Positions 35,228 to 44,543 are shown, counted from the stretch's first letter. The stretch: DNA of 46,506 bases from Pseudomonas sp. PICF141 (GCF_002286815.1 NZ_MUNM01000072.1:1-46506); one strand, 5' to 3'. The notes: a model not told the origin generated them from the sequence alone. Translations and numbers: made by a program.

Positions 35228-35938
35228 TTAGTGCGCCGGCCCGAGGAAGCTCAACCAGCGCTTCTCCGCCAGACGAAACGCACCGACCAGGCCGAATGAC
35301 AGTGCGAGGTACAGCAGGCCGGCAATACCGAAGGCCTGAAACGTCATGAAGGTCGCGGCATTGGCGTCCCGGGCGACTTTTAGAATGTCGGGAATGGTCG
35401 CGGTGAACGCCACCGACGTGGCATGCAACATCAGGATCACTTCGTTGCTGTAATACGGCAGCGCCCGGCGCAATGCCGAAGGCAGGATCAGCCGCAAGTA
35501 CAGGCGCCAGCCGCTCAAGCCATAGGCATGGGCCGCTTCGATCTCCCCGTAAGGAATGCTGCGGATCGCCCCGGCGAAGATTTCCACGGTGTAGGCACAG
35601 GTGTTGAGCGTGAACGCCAGCAAGGTGCAGTTCATCGCATCGCGAAAGAACGCTTCGAGCAACGGTTGCGAGCGGACCACGGCGATGCCGTAGATCCCGC
35701 TGTAGCAAATCAGCAACTGGATATACAGCGGTGTGCCGCGAAACACATACGTGAACAGCTGGACCGGCCAGCGCAGCAGGCCCCAGCGCGAAGTGCGCAT
35801 AATCGCCATTGGCAACGACAGGAAGAACCCCATCACGATGCTCGCCACCAGCAGCCACAAGGTCATTGCCAAGCCGGTGAGGCTGTAGCCGTCGCTGAAC
35901 AGAAAGGGTTTCCAGTATTCGGCAATCAACTCGATCAT
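35228..35938 (-). CDS. Basic amino acid ABC transporter permease (HisM/AotM-like)
   Basis: 236 residues, five hydrophobic helices, EAA motif EIEAAHAYGLSGWRLYLRLILPSA. YVFRGTPLYIQLLICYSGIYG is typical of the histidine/arginine/ornithine group. Start overlaps the other permease by ATGA. Confidence 0.94.
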   Translation of the reverse strand: MIELIAEYWKPFLFSDGYSLTGLAMTLWLLVASIVMGFFLSLPMAIMRTSRWGLLRWPVQLFTYVFRGTPLYIQLLICYSGIYGIAVVRSQPLLEAFFRDAMNCTLLAFTLNTCAYTVEIFAGAIRSIPYGEIEAAHAYGLSGWRLYLRLILPSALRRALPYYSNEVILMLHATSVAFTATIPDILKVARDANAATFMTFQAFGIAGLLYLALSFGLVGAFRLAEKRWLSFLGPAH

Positions 35939-36660
35939 CGCGCCATCCCCCGAACGCCCTGGTTATAACGCCGCTCGAGCACTCGCAAGACGTAGTTCGA
36001 CGCGCTGGTGATCAGCAGGTACAGCGCCCCCGCCAGCAGCAGGAAATCGAGCATGTTGAAGGTACTTTTACCGGCTTCCTGCGCGACTTTGACCAGGTCC
36101 GACAAACCGATGATCGACACCAGCGCCGTGGCCTTGAGCAATACCAGCCAGTTGTTGCCCAGGCTCGGCAAGGCGAACCGCATCATTTGCGGGAACACCA
36201 CGAAGCGAAACCGCTGCCAGCGGTTCAGACCAAAGCACGCGGCGGCTTCCTGCTGGCCGCGCGGCACGCTCATGATTGCCCCGCGAAAAGTCTCGGTGAA
36301 ATACGCGCCGTAGATGAAGCCCAGAGTGATGACCCCGGCCACAAACGGATCGATTTCCATGTAAGGCCAGTTCATCGCTTCGGTCAGGCTGCTCAGCCAG
36401 CCCTGCAAGCTGTAGAAAATCAGCAGCATCAGCACCAGGTCAGGCACCCCGCGAATCAGGGTCGTGTAGAAGGTCGCGGGCAGGTTCAACAGTTTCAGCG
36501 GCGACAGCTTGGCCGCCGCGCCGAGCAGCCCCAAGGCCATGCTCACCAGCAGCGACAGCGCCGATAATTTGAGAGTGACCCAGGTGCCATGCAGCAACAA
36601 AGGGCCATAGCCTTGCAGGGACGAAAGATCGACCCCGATCAGATTCAGAAAGGAATTCAC
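35935..36660 (-). CDS. Basic amino acid ABC transporter permease (HisQ/AotQ-like)
   Basis: 241 residues from a GTG at 36660 with AGGTGA 5 bases upstream; an earlier in-frame TTG at 36693 is not supported. EAA motif QQEAAACFGLNRWQRFRFVVFPQ; FIYGAYFTETFRGAIMSVP. Forms the heterodimeric channel with the other permease. Confidence 0.94.
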   Translation of the reverse strand: MNSFLNLIGVDLSSLQGYGPLLLHGTWVTLKLSALSLLVSMALGLLGAAAKLSPLKLLNLPATFYTTLIRGVPDLVLMLLIFYSLQGWLSSLTEAMNWPYMEIDPFVAGVITLGFIYGAYFTETFRGAIMSVPRGQQEAAACFGLNRWQRFRFVVFPQMMRFALPSLGNNWLVLLKATALVSIIGLSDLVKVAQEAGKSTFNMLDFLLLAGALYLLITSASNYVLRVLERRYNQGVRGMAR

Positions 36661-36736
36661 GCCAGTCACCTGTCTTGAGGCGCCCGTTTGCAAGCGCTGC
36701 GCCTGTTGTCAGGGCGCAGCGCTCGGGGCGCGAGGA

Positions 36737-37516
36737 TCAGTTGTTGTAGAGGTCCAGATCGCCGAAATGCTTCTGCTGGATCTGTGCGTAGATGCCCTTT
36801 TCATGCAGGGCCTTGATGGCGGCATTGAGCATGCCTTTGAGCTCTTCGTTGTCCTTGCGGATGCCGATGGCGATTTCCGAAGGCACCAACGGGTCGCTGA
36901 TGCCTTCGCTGTTCTGGAAATCCGCCCCTTGGGGAGACATCAGAAAGCTCATCTGCGCTTGCAGCTTGTCCTGGATCGACGCATCGAGACGCCCGAAAAC
37001 CAGGTCGGCGTAAACCTGGTCCTGGTTCTGATAAGCGCGCAATTTCACCCCGCCCGGTCCCAATTTGGCCTTGGCGTAGGTTTCCTGGATGGTGCCCTGC
37101 ATGTAACCGATGGTCTTGCCTCGCAGCGATTCGGCTGTGGGCAACAGGCCGGAGTCCTTGCGGGTGACGATGGCGGTCGGCCCGGCATACAGGCGATTGG
37201 TAAAGTCGATTTGTTTTTTGCGCGCATCGGTGACGGTCATCGAGGACTCGATGGCGTCGAACTTTCCTGCCTTCAGGGCTGGGATCAACCCATCGAAGTC
37301 ATTACTGATCCACACGCACTTCAACTTAAGCTCGGCACAGATTGCATTGCCCAAGTCCACGCCAAACCCCTGCACGCCGCCATCGGCGGTGGTGGATTCA
37401 AAAGGCGGGTAACTGGGGTTGACGCCGAATCGCAGCTCTTTCCACTCCTTGGCGCTGGCAACCGTGGAACAGCACAGCAATGCCAGTAGCGATACGCTCA
37501 GCCATCTAGTCTTCAT
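36737..37516 (-). CDS. Basic amino acid-binding periplasmic protein (HisJ/LAO-like)
   Basis: 259 residues; signal peptide about 1-22 (TVASAKE). LRFGVNPSYPPFES, GFGVDLGNAICAELKLKCVW (the paired Cys of HisJ/LAO proteins) and DFDGLIPALKAGKFDAIESSMTVT. The ATG at 37516 is used with AAGAAG upstream. The ligand is likely arginine, ornithine, lysine or histidine; citrulline is possible given ctlX. Confidence 0.93.
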   Translation of the reverse strand: MKTRWLSVSLLALLCCSTVASAKEWKELRFGVNPSYPPFESTTADGGVQGFGVDLGNAICAELKLKCVWISNDFDGLIPALKAGKFDAIESSMTVTDARKKQIDFTNRLYAGPTAIVTRKDSGLLPTAESLRGKTIGYMQGTIQETYAKAKLGPGGVKLRAYQNQDQVYADLVFGRLDASIQDKLQAQMSFLMSPQGADFQNSEGISDPLVPSEIAIGIRKDNEELKGMLNAAIKALHEKGIYAQIQQKHFGDLDLYNN

Positions 37517-37963
37517 CTTCTTGAATCCCGATTTATTTGGAATTATCGCGGCCGGGCTAACCAGGCCACCTTTATGGGCAGGAACAGAGAGTCGATGCGG
37601 TTCACACCGCAACAGCGTTCTTATTGTTTTGCACAGGGTGCTTGTTACAGACCGGCACCTGGCCGAAACCCCTCGACACAAGGTTTCAAACCCGCGTCCA
37701 GAATGCCAACAGAAGCTCGGCGGCAGGTGTCGTTAGGACCGATGCAGACCCCCCTATTACGCTGATAAGGTGGTTTTCACAGCCGAATCGGTCGTGAGCG
37801 CCCGTACCTGTGCGTTTTGAGGAATACATTCGCGCCCGACATCACAAAAATGCAAACAGCACCTGCACGTATCCCGGTTGTACATCACAAATTTGCACTG
37901 ATACGATCCAGCATCGCTCGCGCGCGAGCCTCTATAAAGAACAATAAAAGCAGGGAGTTAGTG
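37517..37963. other. Divergent promoter region between two operons
   Basis: 447 bases between the binding protein (minus) and the 3-hydroxyisobutyryl-CoA hydrolase (plus). No gene was recognised. It holds the direct repeat ACATCACAAAAATGCA (37839-37854) and ACATCACAAATTTGCA (37882-37897), 14/16 identical and 43 bases apart, a likely operator pair for the plus-strand operon. Confidence 0.5.
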
Positions 37964-39070
37964 ATGACTGCTCAAGTTTCATCCCCGACCACACAGTCCA
38001 TGGATGCCACGCAAAACGAGGTGTTGGCCGAGGTTCGCAATCACATCGGTCACCTCACCCTCAATCGCCCCGCCGGCCTCAACGCCATTACCCTGGACAT
38101 GGTTCGCAGCCTGCAACAGCACCTGGATGCATGGGCCGAAGATCCGCAGGTAAACGCAGTGGTGTTGCGCGGCGCAGGTGAGAAAGCTTTCTGTGCCGGC
38201 GGCGATATTCGTTCGCTGTACGACAGTTTCAAAAACGGCGATACCCTGCACGAGGACTTCTTCGTCGAAGAGTACGCCCTCGACCTTGCCCTCCATCACT
38301 ATCGCAAACCGGTCCTGGCCTTGATGGACGGCTTTGTGCTGGGCGGTGGCATGGGCCTGGTGCAAGGCGCCGATTTGCGGGTGGTCACCGAACGCAGTCG
38401 CCTGGCGATGCCGGAAGTGGCCATCGGTTATTTCCCGGACGTTGGCGGCAGCTACTTCCTGCCGCGCATCCCCGGTGAGCTGGGCATTTATCTGGGGGTC
38501 AGCGGCGTGCAGATTCGTGCCGCCGATGCGCTCTATTGCGGCCTGGCCGACTGGTATCTGGAAAGCGCCAGCCTGAGCGCGCTGGACGAGCAACTTGATC
38601 ACCTCCAATGGCACGACACGCCACTCAAGGACCTGCAAGGCGTGCTGGCCAAACTCGCCGTGCAGCAATTACCGGTAGCGCCCCTGGCGGCGTTGCGGCC
38701 GGCCATCGATCACTTCTTCGCCCTGCCCGATGTGCCGAGTATGGTGGAACAACTGCGTGCAGTGACCGTCGCCGACACTCATGAGTGGGCCACGGCCACC
38801 GCCGACCTGCTCGAAAGCCGTTCGCCGCTGGCCATGGGCGTGACTTTGGAAATGCTGCGACGGGGTCGGCAGTTGAGCCTGGAACAGTGCTTCGCCCTCG
38901 AGTTGCATCTGGATCGCCAGTGGTTCGAACGCGGCGATCTGATTGAAGGCGTGCGCGCCTTGTTGATCGATAAAGACAAGAACCCGCGCTGGAATCCGCC
39001 GACTCTGCAGGCGCTGGACGCCGGGCACGTGGCGAGTTTTTTCACCGGGTTCGACCCAAGCTGGAGCTGA
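37964..39070 (+). CDS. 3-hydroxyisobutyryl-CoA hydrolase / enoyl-CoA hydratase family
   Basis: 368 residues starting MTAQVSSPTT, with GGGAG upstream; the extension to 37817 is rejected. Crotonase fold: LNRPAGLNAITLDM, KAFCAGGDIRSLYD, MDGFVLGGGMGL, MPEVAIGYFPDVGGSYFLPR, and a long C-terminal region typical of HIBCH rather than plain hydratases. Hydrolyses 3-hydroxyisobutyryl-CoA in valine degradation. Four bases upstream of the acyl-CoA dehydrogenase. Confidence 0.9.
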   Translation: MTAQVSSPTTQSMDATQNEVLAEVRNHIGHLTLNRPAGLNAITLDMVRSLQQHLDAWAEDPQVNAVVLRGAGEKAFCAGGDIRSLYDSFKNGDTLHEDFFVEEYALDLALHHYRKPVLALMDGFVLGGGMGLVQGADLRVVTERSRLAMPEVAIGYFPDVGGSYFLPRIPGELGIYLGVSGVQIRAADALYCGLADWYLESASLSALDEQLDHLQWHDTPLKDLQGVLAKLAVQQLPVAPLAALRPAIDHFFALPDVPSMVEQLRAVTVADTHEWATATADLLESRSPLAMGVTLEMLRRGRQLSLEQCFALELHLDRQWFERGDLIEGVRALLIDKDKNPRWNPPTLQALDAGHVASFFTGFDPSWS

Positions 39071-39073
39071 GCC

Positions 39074-40225
39074 ATGCACGATATCGAATTGAGCGAAGAG
39101 CAAGTCATGATCCGCGACATGGCCCGGGATTTTGCCCGCGGCGAAATTGCGCCCCACGCACAAGCCTGGGAAAAGGCCGGCTGGATCGATGACGGTCTGG
39201 TGGCGAAGATGGGTGAACTGGGTCTGCTGGGCATGGTGGTGCCCGAGGAATGGGGCGGTACTTATGTCGACTACGTCGCCTACGCCTTGGCGGTGGAAGA
39301 GATTTCCGCCGGTGACGGCGCCACCGGTGCGCTGATGAGCATCCACAATTCCGTGGGCTGCGGGCCGGTGCTCAACTACGGCACCGAAGAGCAAAAACAG
39401 CAATGGCTGCCGGATCTCGCCAGCGGCCAGGCCATCGGCTGCTTCTGCCTTACCGAACCCCAGGCCGGGTCCGAGGCGCATAACCTGCGTACCCGCGCCG
39501 AATTGCGCGACGGCCAGTGGGTGATCAACGGCGCCAAGCAATTCGTCAGCAACGGCAAACGGGCGAAACTGGCGATTGTGTTTGCCGTGACCGATCCGGA
39601 GCTGGGCAAGCGCGGCATTTCGGCGTTTCTTGTGCCGACCGAAACCGCGGGTTTCATTGTCGATCGCAGTGAACACAAGATGGGCATCCGCGCTTCCGAC
39701 ACCTGCGCCGTGACCCTGAACAATTGCACGGTTCCCCAAGCTAATTTGCTGGGCGAACGTGGCAAAGGCCTGGCCATCGCCCTCTCCAACCTCGAAGGCG
39801 GCCGCATCGGCATCGCCGCGCAAGCCTTGGGCATCGCCCGGGCAGCGTTCGAAGCGGCGCTGGTTTATGCGCGGGATCGGGTGCAGTTCGACAAGCCGAT
39901 CATCGAGCACCAAAGCATCGCCAACATGCTGGCCGACATGCACACCCGCTTGAACGCGGCGCGCTTGCTGATCCTGCATGCCGCACGGTTGCGCAGTGCT
40001 GGCAAACCGTGTCTGTCGGAGGCTTCACAGGCCAAGCTGTTTGCCTCGGAAATGGCCGAGAAGGTTTGCTCCTCGGCGATACAGATTCATGGCGGGTATG
40101 GCTACCTGGAAGACTACCCGGTGGAGCGTTACTACCGGGATGCGCGGATCACGCAGATTTATGAAGGGTCGAGCGAGATACAGCGGATGGTGATTGCCCG
40201 GGAGCTCAAGCACTACCTGGTCTAA
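39074..40225 (+). CDS. Acyl-CoA dehydrogenase, isobutyryl-CoA type
   Basis: 383 residues. FAD motifs CFCLTEPQAGSEA and FVSNGKRAK, YLEDYPVERYYRDARI, and the catalytic Glu region IYEGSSEIQRMVIAREL. Probably oxidises isobutyryl-CoA to methacrylyl-CoA, the step before the hydratase in the valine pathway, because it is paired with the HIBCH gene. Confidence 0.92.
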   Translation: MHDIELSEEQVMIRDMARDFARGEIAPHAQAWEKAGWIDDGLVAKMGELGLLGMVVPEEWGGTYVDYVAYALAVEEISAGDGATGALMSIHNSVGCGPVLNYGTEEQKQQWLPDLASGQAIGCFCLTEPQAGSEAHNLRTRAELRDGQWVINGAKQFVSNGKRAKLAIVFAVTDPELGKRGISAFLVPTETAGFIVDRSEHKMGIRASDTCAVTLNNCTVPQANLLGERGKGLAIALSNLEGGRIGIAAQALGIARAAFEAALVYARDRVQFDKPIIEHQSIANMLADMHTRLNAARLLILHAARLRSAGKPCLSEASQAKLFASEMAEKVCSSAIQIHGGYGYLEDYPVERYYRDARITQIYEGSSEIQRMVIARELKHYLV

Positions 40226-40228
40226 CAA

Positions 40229-40339
40229 GATCGTTCCCACGCTCCGCGTGGGAATGCATCCTGTGACGCTCTGCGTCACGTTTGCGAAGGGACGCGGAGC
40301 GTCCCGGGCGGCATTCCCACGCAGAGCGTGGGAACGATC
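40229..40339. repeat. Array of four ACGC-N3-GCGT hairpins
   Basis: Hairpins at 40236-40252, 40263-40279, 40289-40305 and 40316-40332. Each has the core ACGC-N3-GCGT with matching outer triplets (CCC/GGG, GTG/CAC, GGG/CCC, CCC/GGG). The outer 29-base units are also inverted repeats of each other with one mismatch. Confidence 0.88.
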
Positions 40340-40347
40340 GGTGAAAG

Positions 40348-40425
40348 CATCGCGAGCAGGCTCGCTCCCACAGTGGATCTCCAGTGTTCATGAGATCCCT
40401 TGTGGGAGCGAGCCTGCTCGCGATG
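40348..40425. repeat. REPIN (CATCGCGAGCAGGCTCGC-type)
   Basis: Arms beginning CATCGCGAGCAGGCTCGCTC and ending with its complement. With the four-hairpin array it fills the gap between two convergent operons. Confidence 0.87.
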
Positions 40426-40445
40426 GCGTCAATCAGAACGTTGTA

Positions 40446-41219
40446 TTACTTGCCTTGAAACTCGGCCTCACGCTTGGCAATAAACGCCGCCATCCCTTCC
40501 TTCTGATCCTGCGTGGCAAACGCCGCATGGAACACCCGGCGCTCAAAGCGCACGCCTTCCGACAGGCTGACTTCAAAGGCGCGATTGACGCTTTCCTTGA
40601 CCATCATCGCAATCGGCAGCGACTTCCTGGCAATCAGTGCCGCGACTTTCAGCGCTTCTTCCAATAACTCGTCCGCCGGCACGATGCGCGCAACAATGCC
40701 GCAACGTTCCGCTTCCACCGCATCGATCAAACGACCGCTCAGGCACATTTCCATGGCCTTGGCCTTGCCCACCGCACGGGTCAGGCGCTGGGTGCCGCCC
40801 ATGCCCGGCAACACGCCGAGGTTGATTTCCGGCTGACCGAACTTGGCGTTGTCGCCCGCCAGGATGAAGTCGCACATCAACGCCAGTTCACAACCACCGC
40901 CCAAAGCGAAACCGCTGACCGCAGCGATGATCGGCTTGCGTCGGTTGGCCACGCGATCGCTGTCGCTGAACAGGTCATCGAGGTAGATCTGCGGATACGT
41001 AAGCTCCGCCATTTCCTTGATGTCGGCACCGGCGGCGAAGGCTTTTTTCGAGCCGGTCAGCACGATGCAACCGATGTTCGAATCGGCTTCCAGGCCATCA
41101 AGGGCATGGTTCAGTTCGCTGACAATTTGCGCATTCAATGCATTCAAGGCTTGCGGACGGTTGAGGGTAATCAGACCGACGCGGCCGTGGGTTTCCAGCA
41201 AAATCGTTTCGTAGCTCAT
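40446..41219 (-). CDS. Enoyl-CoA hydratase
   Basis: 257 residues starting MSYETILLET with AAGGAG 8 bases upstream. Crotonase motifs LNRPQALNALNAQ, KAFAAGADIKEMAE, GFALGGGCELALMCDF, and the second catalytic Glu in QPEINLGVLPGMGGTQRL. Acts in short-chain or branched-chain beta-oxidation; last gene of the minus operon. Confidence 0.93.
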   Translation of the reverse strand: MSYETILLETHGRVGLITLNRPQALNALNAQIVSELNHALDGLEADSNIGCIVLTGSKKAFAAGADIKEMAELTYPQIYLDDLFSDSDRVANRRKPIIAAVSGFALGGGCELALMCDFILAGDNAKFGQPEINLGVLPGMGGTQRLTRAVGKAKAMEMCLSGRLIDAVEAERCGIVARIVPADELLEEALKVAALIARKSLPIAMMVKESVNRAFEVSLSEGVRFERRVFHAAFATQDQKEGMAAFIAKREAEFQGK

Positions 41220-41233
41220 AGGTGGACTCCTTC

Positions 41234-42361
41234 TCAAAGATTGCGCGAAATGACCATGCGCTGAATATCGCTGGTGCCTTCATAGATCTGGCACACCCGC
41301 ACGTCGCGGTAGATCCGCTCCAGCGGGAAGTCGTTCAGGTAACCGTAACCGCCAAGGGTTTGCAACGCCGACGAGCAAACCTTCTCGGCCATTTCCGAAG
41401 CGAACAGCTTGGCCATGGACGCTTCGACCAGCGCCGGTTTACCGCTGTCGCGCAACGCCGCCGCGTAATGCACCATCTGCCGGGCGACGGCGATCTGGGT
41501 GGCCATGTCCGCTAACCGGAAGGCCACCGCCTGGTGTTCGATGATCGGCTTGCCGAAGCTCTCGCGTTCACGAGCATAGTCGCGGGCCGCTTCAAATGCG
41601 GCGCGGGCCATGCCCACCGATTGCGAGGCGATGCCGACACGACCGCCTTCCAGGTTGGCCAGGGCGATCTTGTAGCCTTCGCCCTCCTCGCCCAGTCGAT
41701 TGGCCACCGGGACTTTCACATCCTCGAAGAGGATCTGGCAGGTGTCTGAGGCGTGCTGACCGAGCTTGTCTTCGACTCGCGCGACTTTATAACCCGGTGA
41801 ATCGGTCGGCACGATCAACGCCGTGATGCCGCGCTTGCCGGCACTCGGGTCAGTCACTGCAAACACAATCACCACCCCGGCGTTTTGCCCGGAAGTGATG
41901 AACTGCTTGCAGCCGTTGAGCACGTAGTGATCGCCATCCAGCCGAGCCCGGGTTTTCAAGCTGCTGGCATCAGAACCGGCTTGCGGTTCGGTCAGGGCAA
42001 ACGCACCGAGCATCGCGCCGCTGGCCAGTGGCTTGAGGAAGCGCTCTTTCTGCTCGTCGTTGCCGAACTTGAGGATCGGCACGCAACCCACCGAGTTGTG
42101 CACGCTCATGATGGTCGAGCAGGCGCCATCACCCGCAGCAATTTCTTCCAGCGCCATGGCGTACGCCAGGTAACCGGTGTCGCAACCGCCCCACTGCTCC
42201 GGCACCAGCATGCCGAAGAAGCCCAGGTCGGCCATCTCGCCGATGGCCTCCTTGGGGAAGCGGTGTTCGCGGTCCCATTCGGCGGCGAACGGTTTCAGCC
42301 GTTCCTGGGCAAACTGCCGGGCCGCGTCGCTGATCTGAAGTTGTTCGTCATTGGGAATCAT
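41234..42361 (-). CDS. Acyl-CoA dehydrogenase, short/branched-chain type
   Basis: 375 residues. AFALTEPQAGSDASS, FITSGQNAGVV, GGYGYLNDFPLERIYRDVRV and the Glu region IYEGTSDIQRMVISRNL. In this gene order it should oxidise 2-methylbutyryl-CoA or a similar short acyl-CoA. Stop lies 14 bases before the hydratase ATG. Confidence 0.93.
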   Translation of the reverse strand: MIPNDEQLQISDAARQFAQERLKPFAAEWDREHRFPKEAIGEMADLGFFGMLVPEQWGGCDTGYLAYAMALEEIAAGDGACSTIMSVHNSVGCVPILKFGNDEQKERFLKPLASGAMLGAFALTEPQAGSDASSLKTRARLDGDHYVLNGCKQFITSGQNAGVVIVFAVTDPSAGKRGITALIVPTDSPGYKVARVEDKLGQHASDTCQILFEDVKVPVANRLGEEGEGYKIALANLEGGRVGIASQSVGMARAAFEAARDYARERESFGKPIIEHQAVAFRLADMATQIAVARQMVHYAAALRDSGKPALVEASMAKLFASEMAEKVCSSALQTLGGYGYLNDFPLERIYRDVRVCQIYEGTSDIQRMVISRNL

Positions 42362-42415
42362 GCCAAGTCCTTAAAAATGAGCCTAACGCACAAAATGCCT
42401 GGTTGATACGCTGAA

Positions 42416-42543
42416 CCTGTGGGAGCGCCTTGTGGCGAGGGGGCTTGCCCCCGTTCGAGTGCGCAGCGCTCGCAGATTATTGGGGCCGCTGCGCAGCCCA
42501 AACGGGGGCAAGCCCCCTCGCCACAAGGCCCGCGCTCCCACAA
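42416..42543. repeat. REPIN within the beta-oxidation operon
   Basis: Perfect 26-base inner arms 42430-42455 and 42501-42526, with shorter outer arms (GGGAGCG / CGCTCCC). Lies between thiolase and dehydrogenase on the same strand. Confidence 0.87.
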
Positions 42544-42559
42544 TGGGATAGCGTCAGTT

Positions 42560-43753
42560 TCAGTACAGGCATTCCACAGCCATGGCCGTGGCTTCGCCGC
42601 CGCCGATGCAGATCGCTGCAACACCGCGTTTCAAACCTTTCTGGCGCAAGGCCGAGAGCAAAGTCACGAGGATCCGCGCACCGGATGCACCAATCGGGTG
42701 ACCCAACGCGCAGGCACCGCCGTGGACGTTGATCTTCTCGTGGGGGATTTCCAGCCTGGTCATGGTCACCAGACTCACCACCGCGAACGCTTCATTAACT
42801 TCAAATAATTCGACTTCGTCCAGAGACCAGCCGGTTTTCTTCATCAGCTTATTGATCGCGCCCACCGGTGCCACCGGAAACAGCCCCGGCGTGTCGGCAA
42901 ACGCGGCATGACCGTGAATCACTGCCAGCGGTTTCAGGCCTTGTTTCTCGGCTTCTGAACGGCGCATCAACACCAATGCCGCCGCGCCGTCGGAAATCGA
43001 ACTGGAGTTCGCCGCGGTCACGGTGCCACCGTCGCGGAACGCCGGTTTCAGCGAGGCGATCTTGTCCAGTTTGGCTTTTGGCGGTTGTTCGTCGTGGCTG
43101 ATCAGCACCTGCTCTTTGCCGACGGTCACGGTAAGCGGCACGATCTCGGCGGTGAAACTGCCGTCCTTGATCGCCTGTTGAGCGCGGGTGGTCGAAGCGA
43201 CGGCAAACGCGTCCTGAGCTTCGCGGGTAAAGCCGTTGGTTTCAGCGCAATCCTCGGCGAAGGTGCCCATCAGGCGCCCCTTGTCGTAGGCATCTTCCAG
43301 GCCATCGAGGAACATATGATCGAGCACCCGGCCATGGCCCATGCGGTAACCGCTGCGGGCGCGGTCCAGCAGGTATGGCGCGTTGGACATGCTTTCCATG
43401 CCCCCGGCGACGACCACATCGGCACTTCCGGCGATCAGCTTGTCGTGAGCCAGAATCGTGGCTTCCATGCCCGAGCCGCACATCTTGTTCAGTGTCGTGC
43501 AACGGGTCGATTTATCCAGCCCGGCACCCAGCGCCGCTTGCCGCGCCGGCGCCTGGCCGAGGCCGGCGGAGAGCACGCAGCCGAACAGCACTTCTTCTAC
43601 GGCTTCAGGGGCGATACCGGCGCGTTCGACGGCCGCACGAATCGCTGCGGCACCCAACTGCGGTGCGGTCAAGCTCTTCAGTTCGCCCTGAAAACCGCCC
43701 ATCGGGGTACGGACGGCGCTGACAATAACAATCGGGTCGTTGGAAAGTGTCAT
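42560..43753 (-). CDS. Acetyl-CoA C-acyltransferase (thiolase)
   Basis: 397 residues. Nucleophile Cys92 in TTLNKMCGSGME, NVHGGACALGHPIGASG (His) and CIGGGEATAM (second Cys). Cleaves 2-methylacetoacetyl-CoA or acetoacetyl-CoA type substrates; role inferred from neighbours. Confidence 0.95.
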   Translation of the reverse strand: MTLSNDPIVIVSAVRTPMGGFQGELKSLTAPQLGAAAIRAAVERAGIAPEAVEEVLFGCVLSAGLGQAPARQAALGAGLDKSTRCTTLNKMCGSGMEATILAHDKLIAGSADVVVAGGMESMSNAPYLLDRARSGYRMGHGRVLDHMFLDGLEDAYDKGRLMGTFAEDCAETNGFTREAQDAFAVASTTRAQQAIKDGSFTAEIVPLTVTVGKEQVLISHDEQPPKAKLDKIASLKPAFRDGGTVTAANSSSISDGAAALVLMRRSEAEKQGLKPLAVIHGHAAFADTPGLFPVAPVGAINKLMKKTGWSLDEVELFEVNEAFAVVSLVTMTRLEIPHEKINVHGGACALGHPIGASGARILVTLLSALRQKGLKRGVAAICIGGGEATAMAVECLY

Positions 43754-43765
43754 GACAAATCCTCC

Positions 43766-44527
43766 TTATTTGGCGGCCATGCGCAAGGCACCGTCGAGAC
43801 GGATCACCTCGCCGTTGAGCATGCTGTTTTCTATGATATGCCTGACCAGCGCGGCGTACTCGCCCGGCTTGCCCAGACGCGGCGGGAATGGCACACCTGC
43901 GGCCAGAGACTGGCGAACTTCCGGGGTCATGCCGGCCATCATCGGCGTTTCGAAAATGCCGGGAGCGATGGTCATCACGCGGATGCCGAAGCGCGCCAGT
44001 TCACGGGCGGCGGGCAAGGTCAGGCTGACGATCGCACCTTTCGAAGCCGAATACGCGGCCTGACCGATCTGGCCGTCGAAGGCCGCCGCCGAGGCGGTGT
44101 TGATGATCACACCACGCTCGCCATCTTCATCGGCTTCGGTGTCGGCAATCGCCGCCGCCGCCAGGCGCAGCATGTTGAAACTGCCGATCAGGTTGACGTT
44201 GATCACCTGGCTGAAACTGTCCAGTGCATGCGGACCGTTCTTGCCGAGGATTTTCTCGCCACGCACGATACCGGCGCAATTGACCAGCCCATTGAGGCCA
44301 CCAAACGCTTTGACCGTCGCCTGCACCGCCGCTTGCGCAGCCGCTTCATTGCTGATGTCGGCCACCACGCTTTGCGCGCCCAGTCGTGCAGCCTGCGCCG
44401 CGACGGCTTCGGCGTTCAGGTCCACCAGCATTACCTTGGCGCCGGCGGCGATCAGCATTTCAGCGGTGGCGGCCCCGAGGCCGGATGCACCGCCGGTGAC
44501 GAGGAAAACCTTGTTTTCGATCTGCAT
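43766..44527 (-). CDS. SDR-family 3-hydroxyacyl-CoA dehydrogenase (HSD10-like)
   Basis: 253 residues starting MQIENKVFLVTGGASGLG with AAGGAA upstream. NAD motif TGGASGLG, DLNAEAV (NAD-type Asp), NCAG, and the active-site Tyr-x3-Lys in AAYSASKGA. IAPGIFETPMMAGM matches the type 2 (HSD17B10) 3-hydroxy-2-methylbutyryl-CoA dehydrogenases. Confidence 0.93.
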   Translation of the reverse strand: MQIENKVFLVTGGASGLGAATAEMLIAAGAKVMLVDLNAEAVAAQAARLGAQSVVADISNEAAAQAAVQATVKAFGGLNGLVNCAGIVRGEKILGKNGPHALDSFSQVINVNLIGSFNMLRLAAAAIADTEADEDGERGVIINTASAAAFDGQIGQAAYSASKGAIVSLTLPAARELARFGIRVMTIAPGIFETPMMAGMTPEVRQSLAAGVPFPPRLGKPGEYAALVRHIIENSMLNGEVIRLDGALRMAAK

Positions 44528-44543
44528 TATTGTTTCCTTGGAT

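Noticed and set aside
34413..35858. A 481-residue frame joining permease-region sequence to the ABC ATPase
   Set aside because: The first part is an out-of-phase reading of the permease gene; the ATPase starts at 35174 with its own ribosome site.
37517..37963. Sigma-54 promoters upstream of the transporter and HIBCH genes
   Set aside because: Partial TTGCA or GCACC strings occur, but the GG/GC spacing does not fit the -24/-12 rule.
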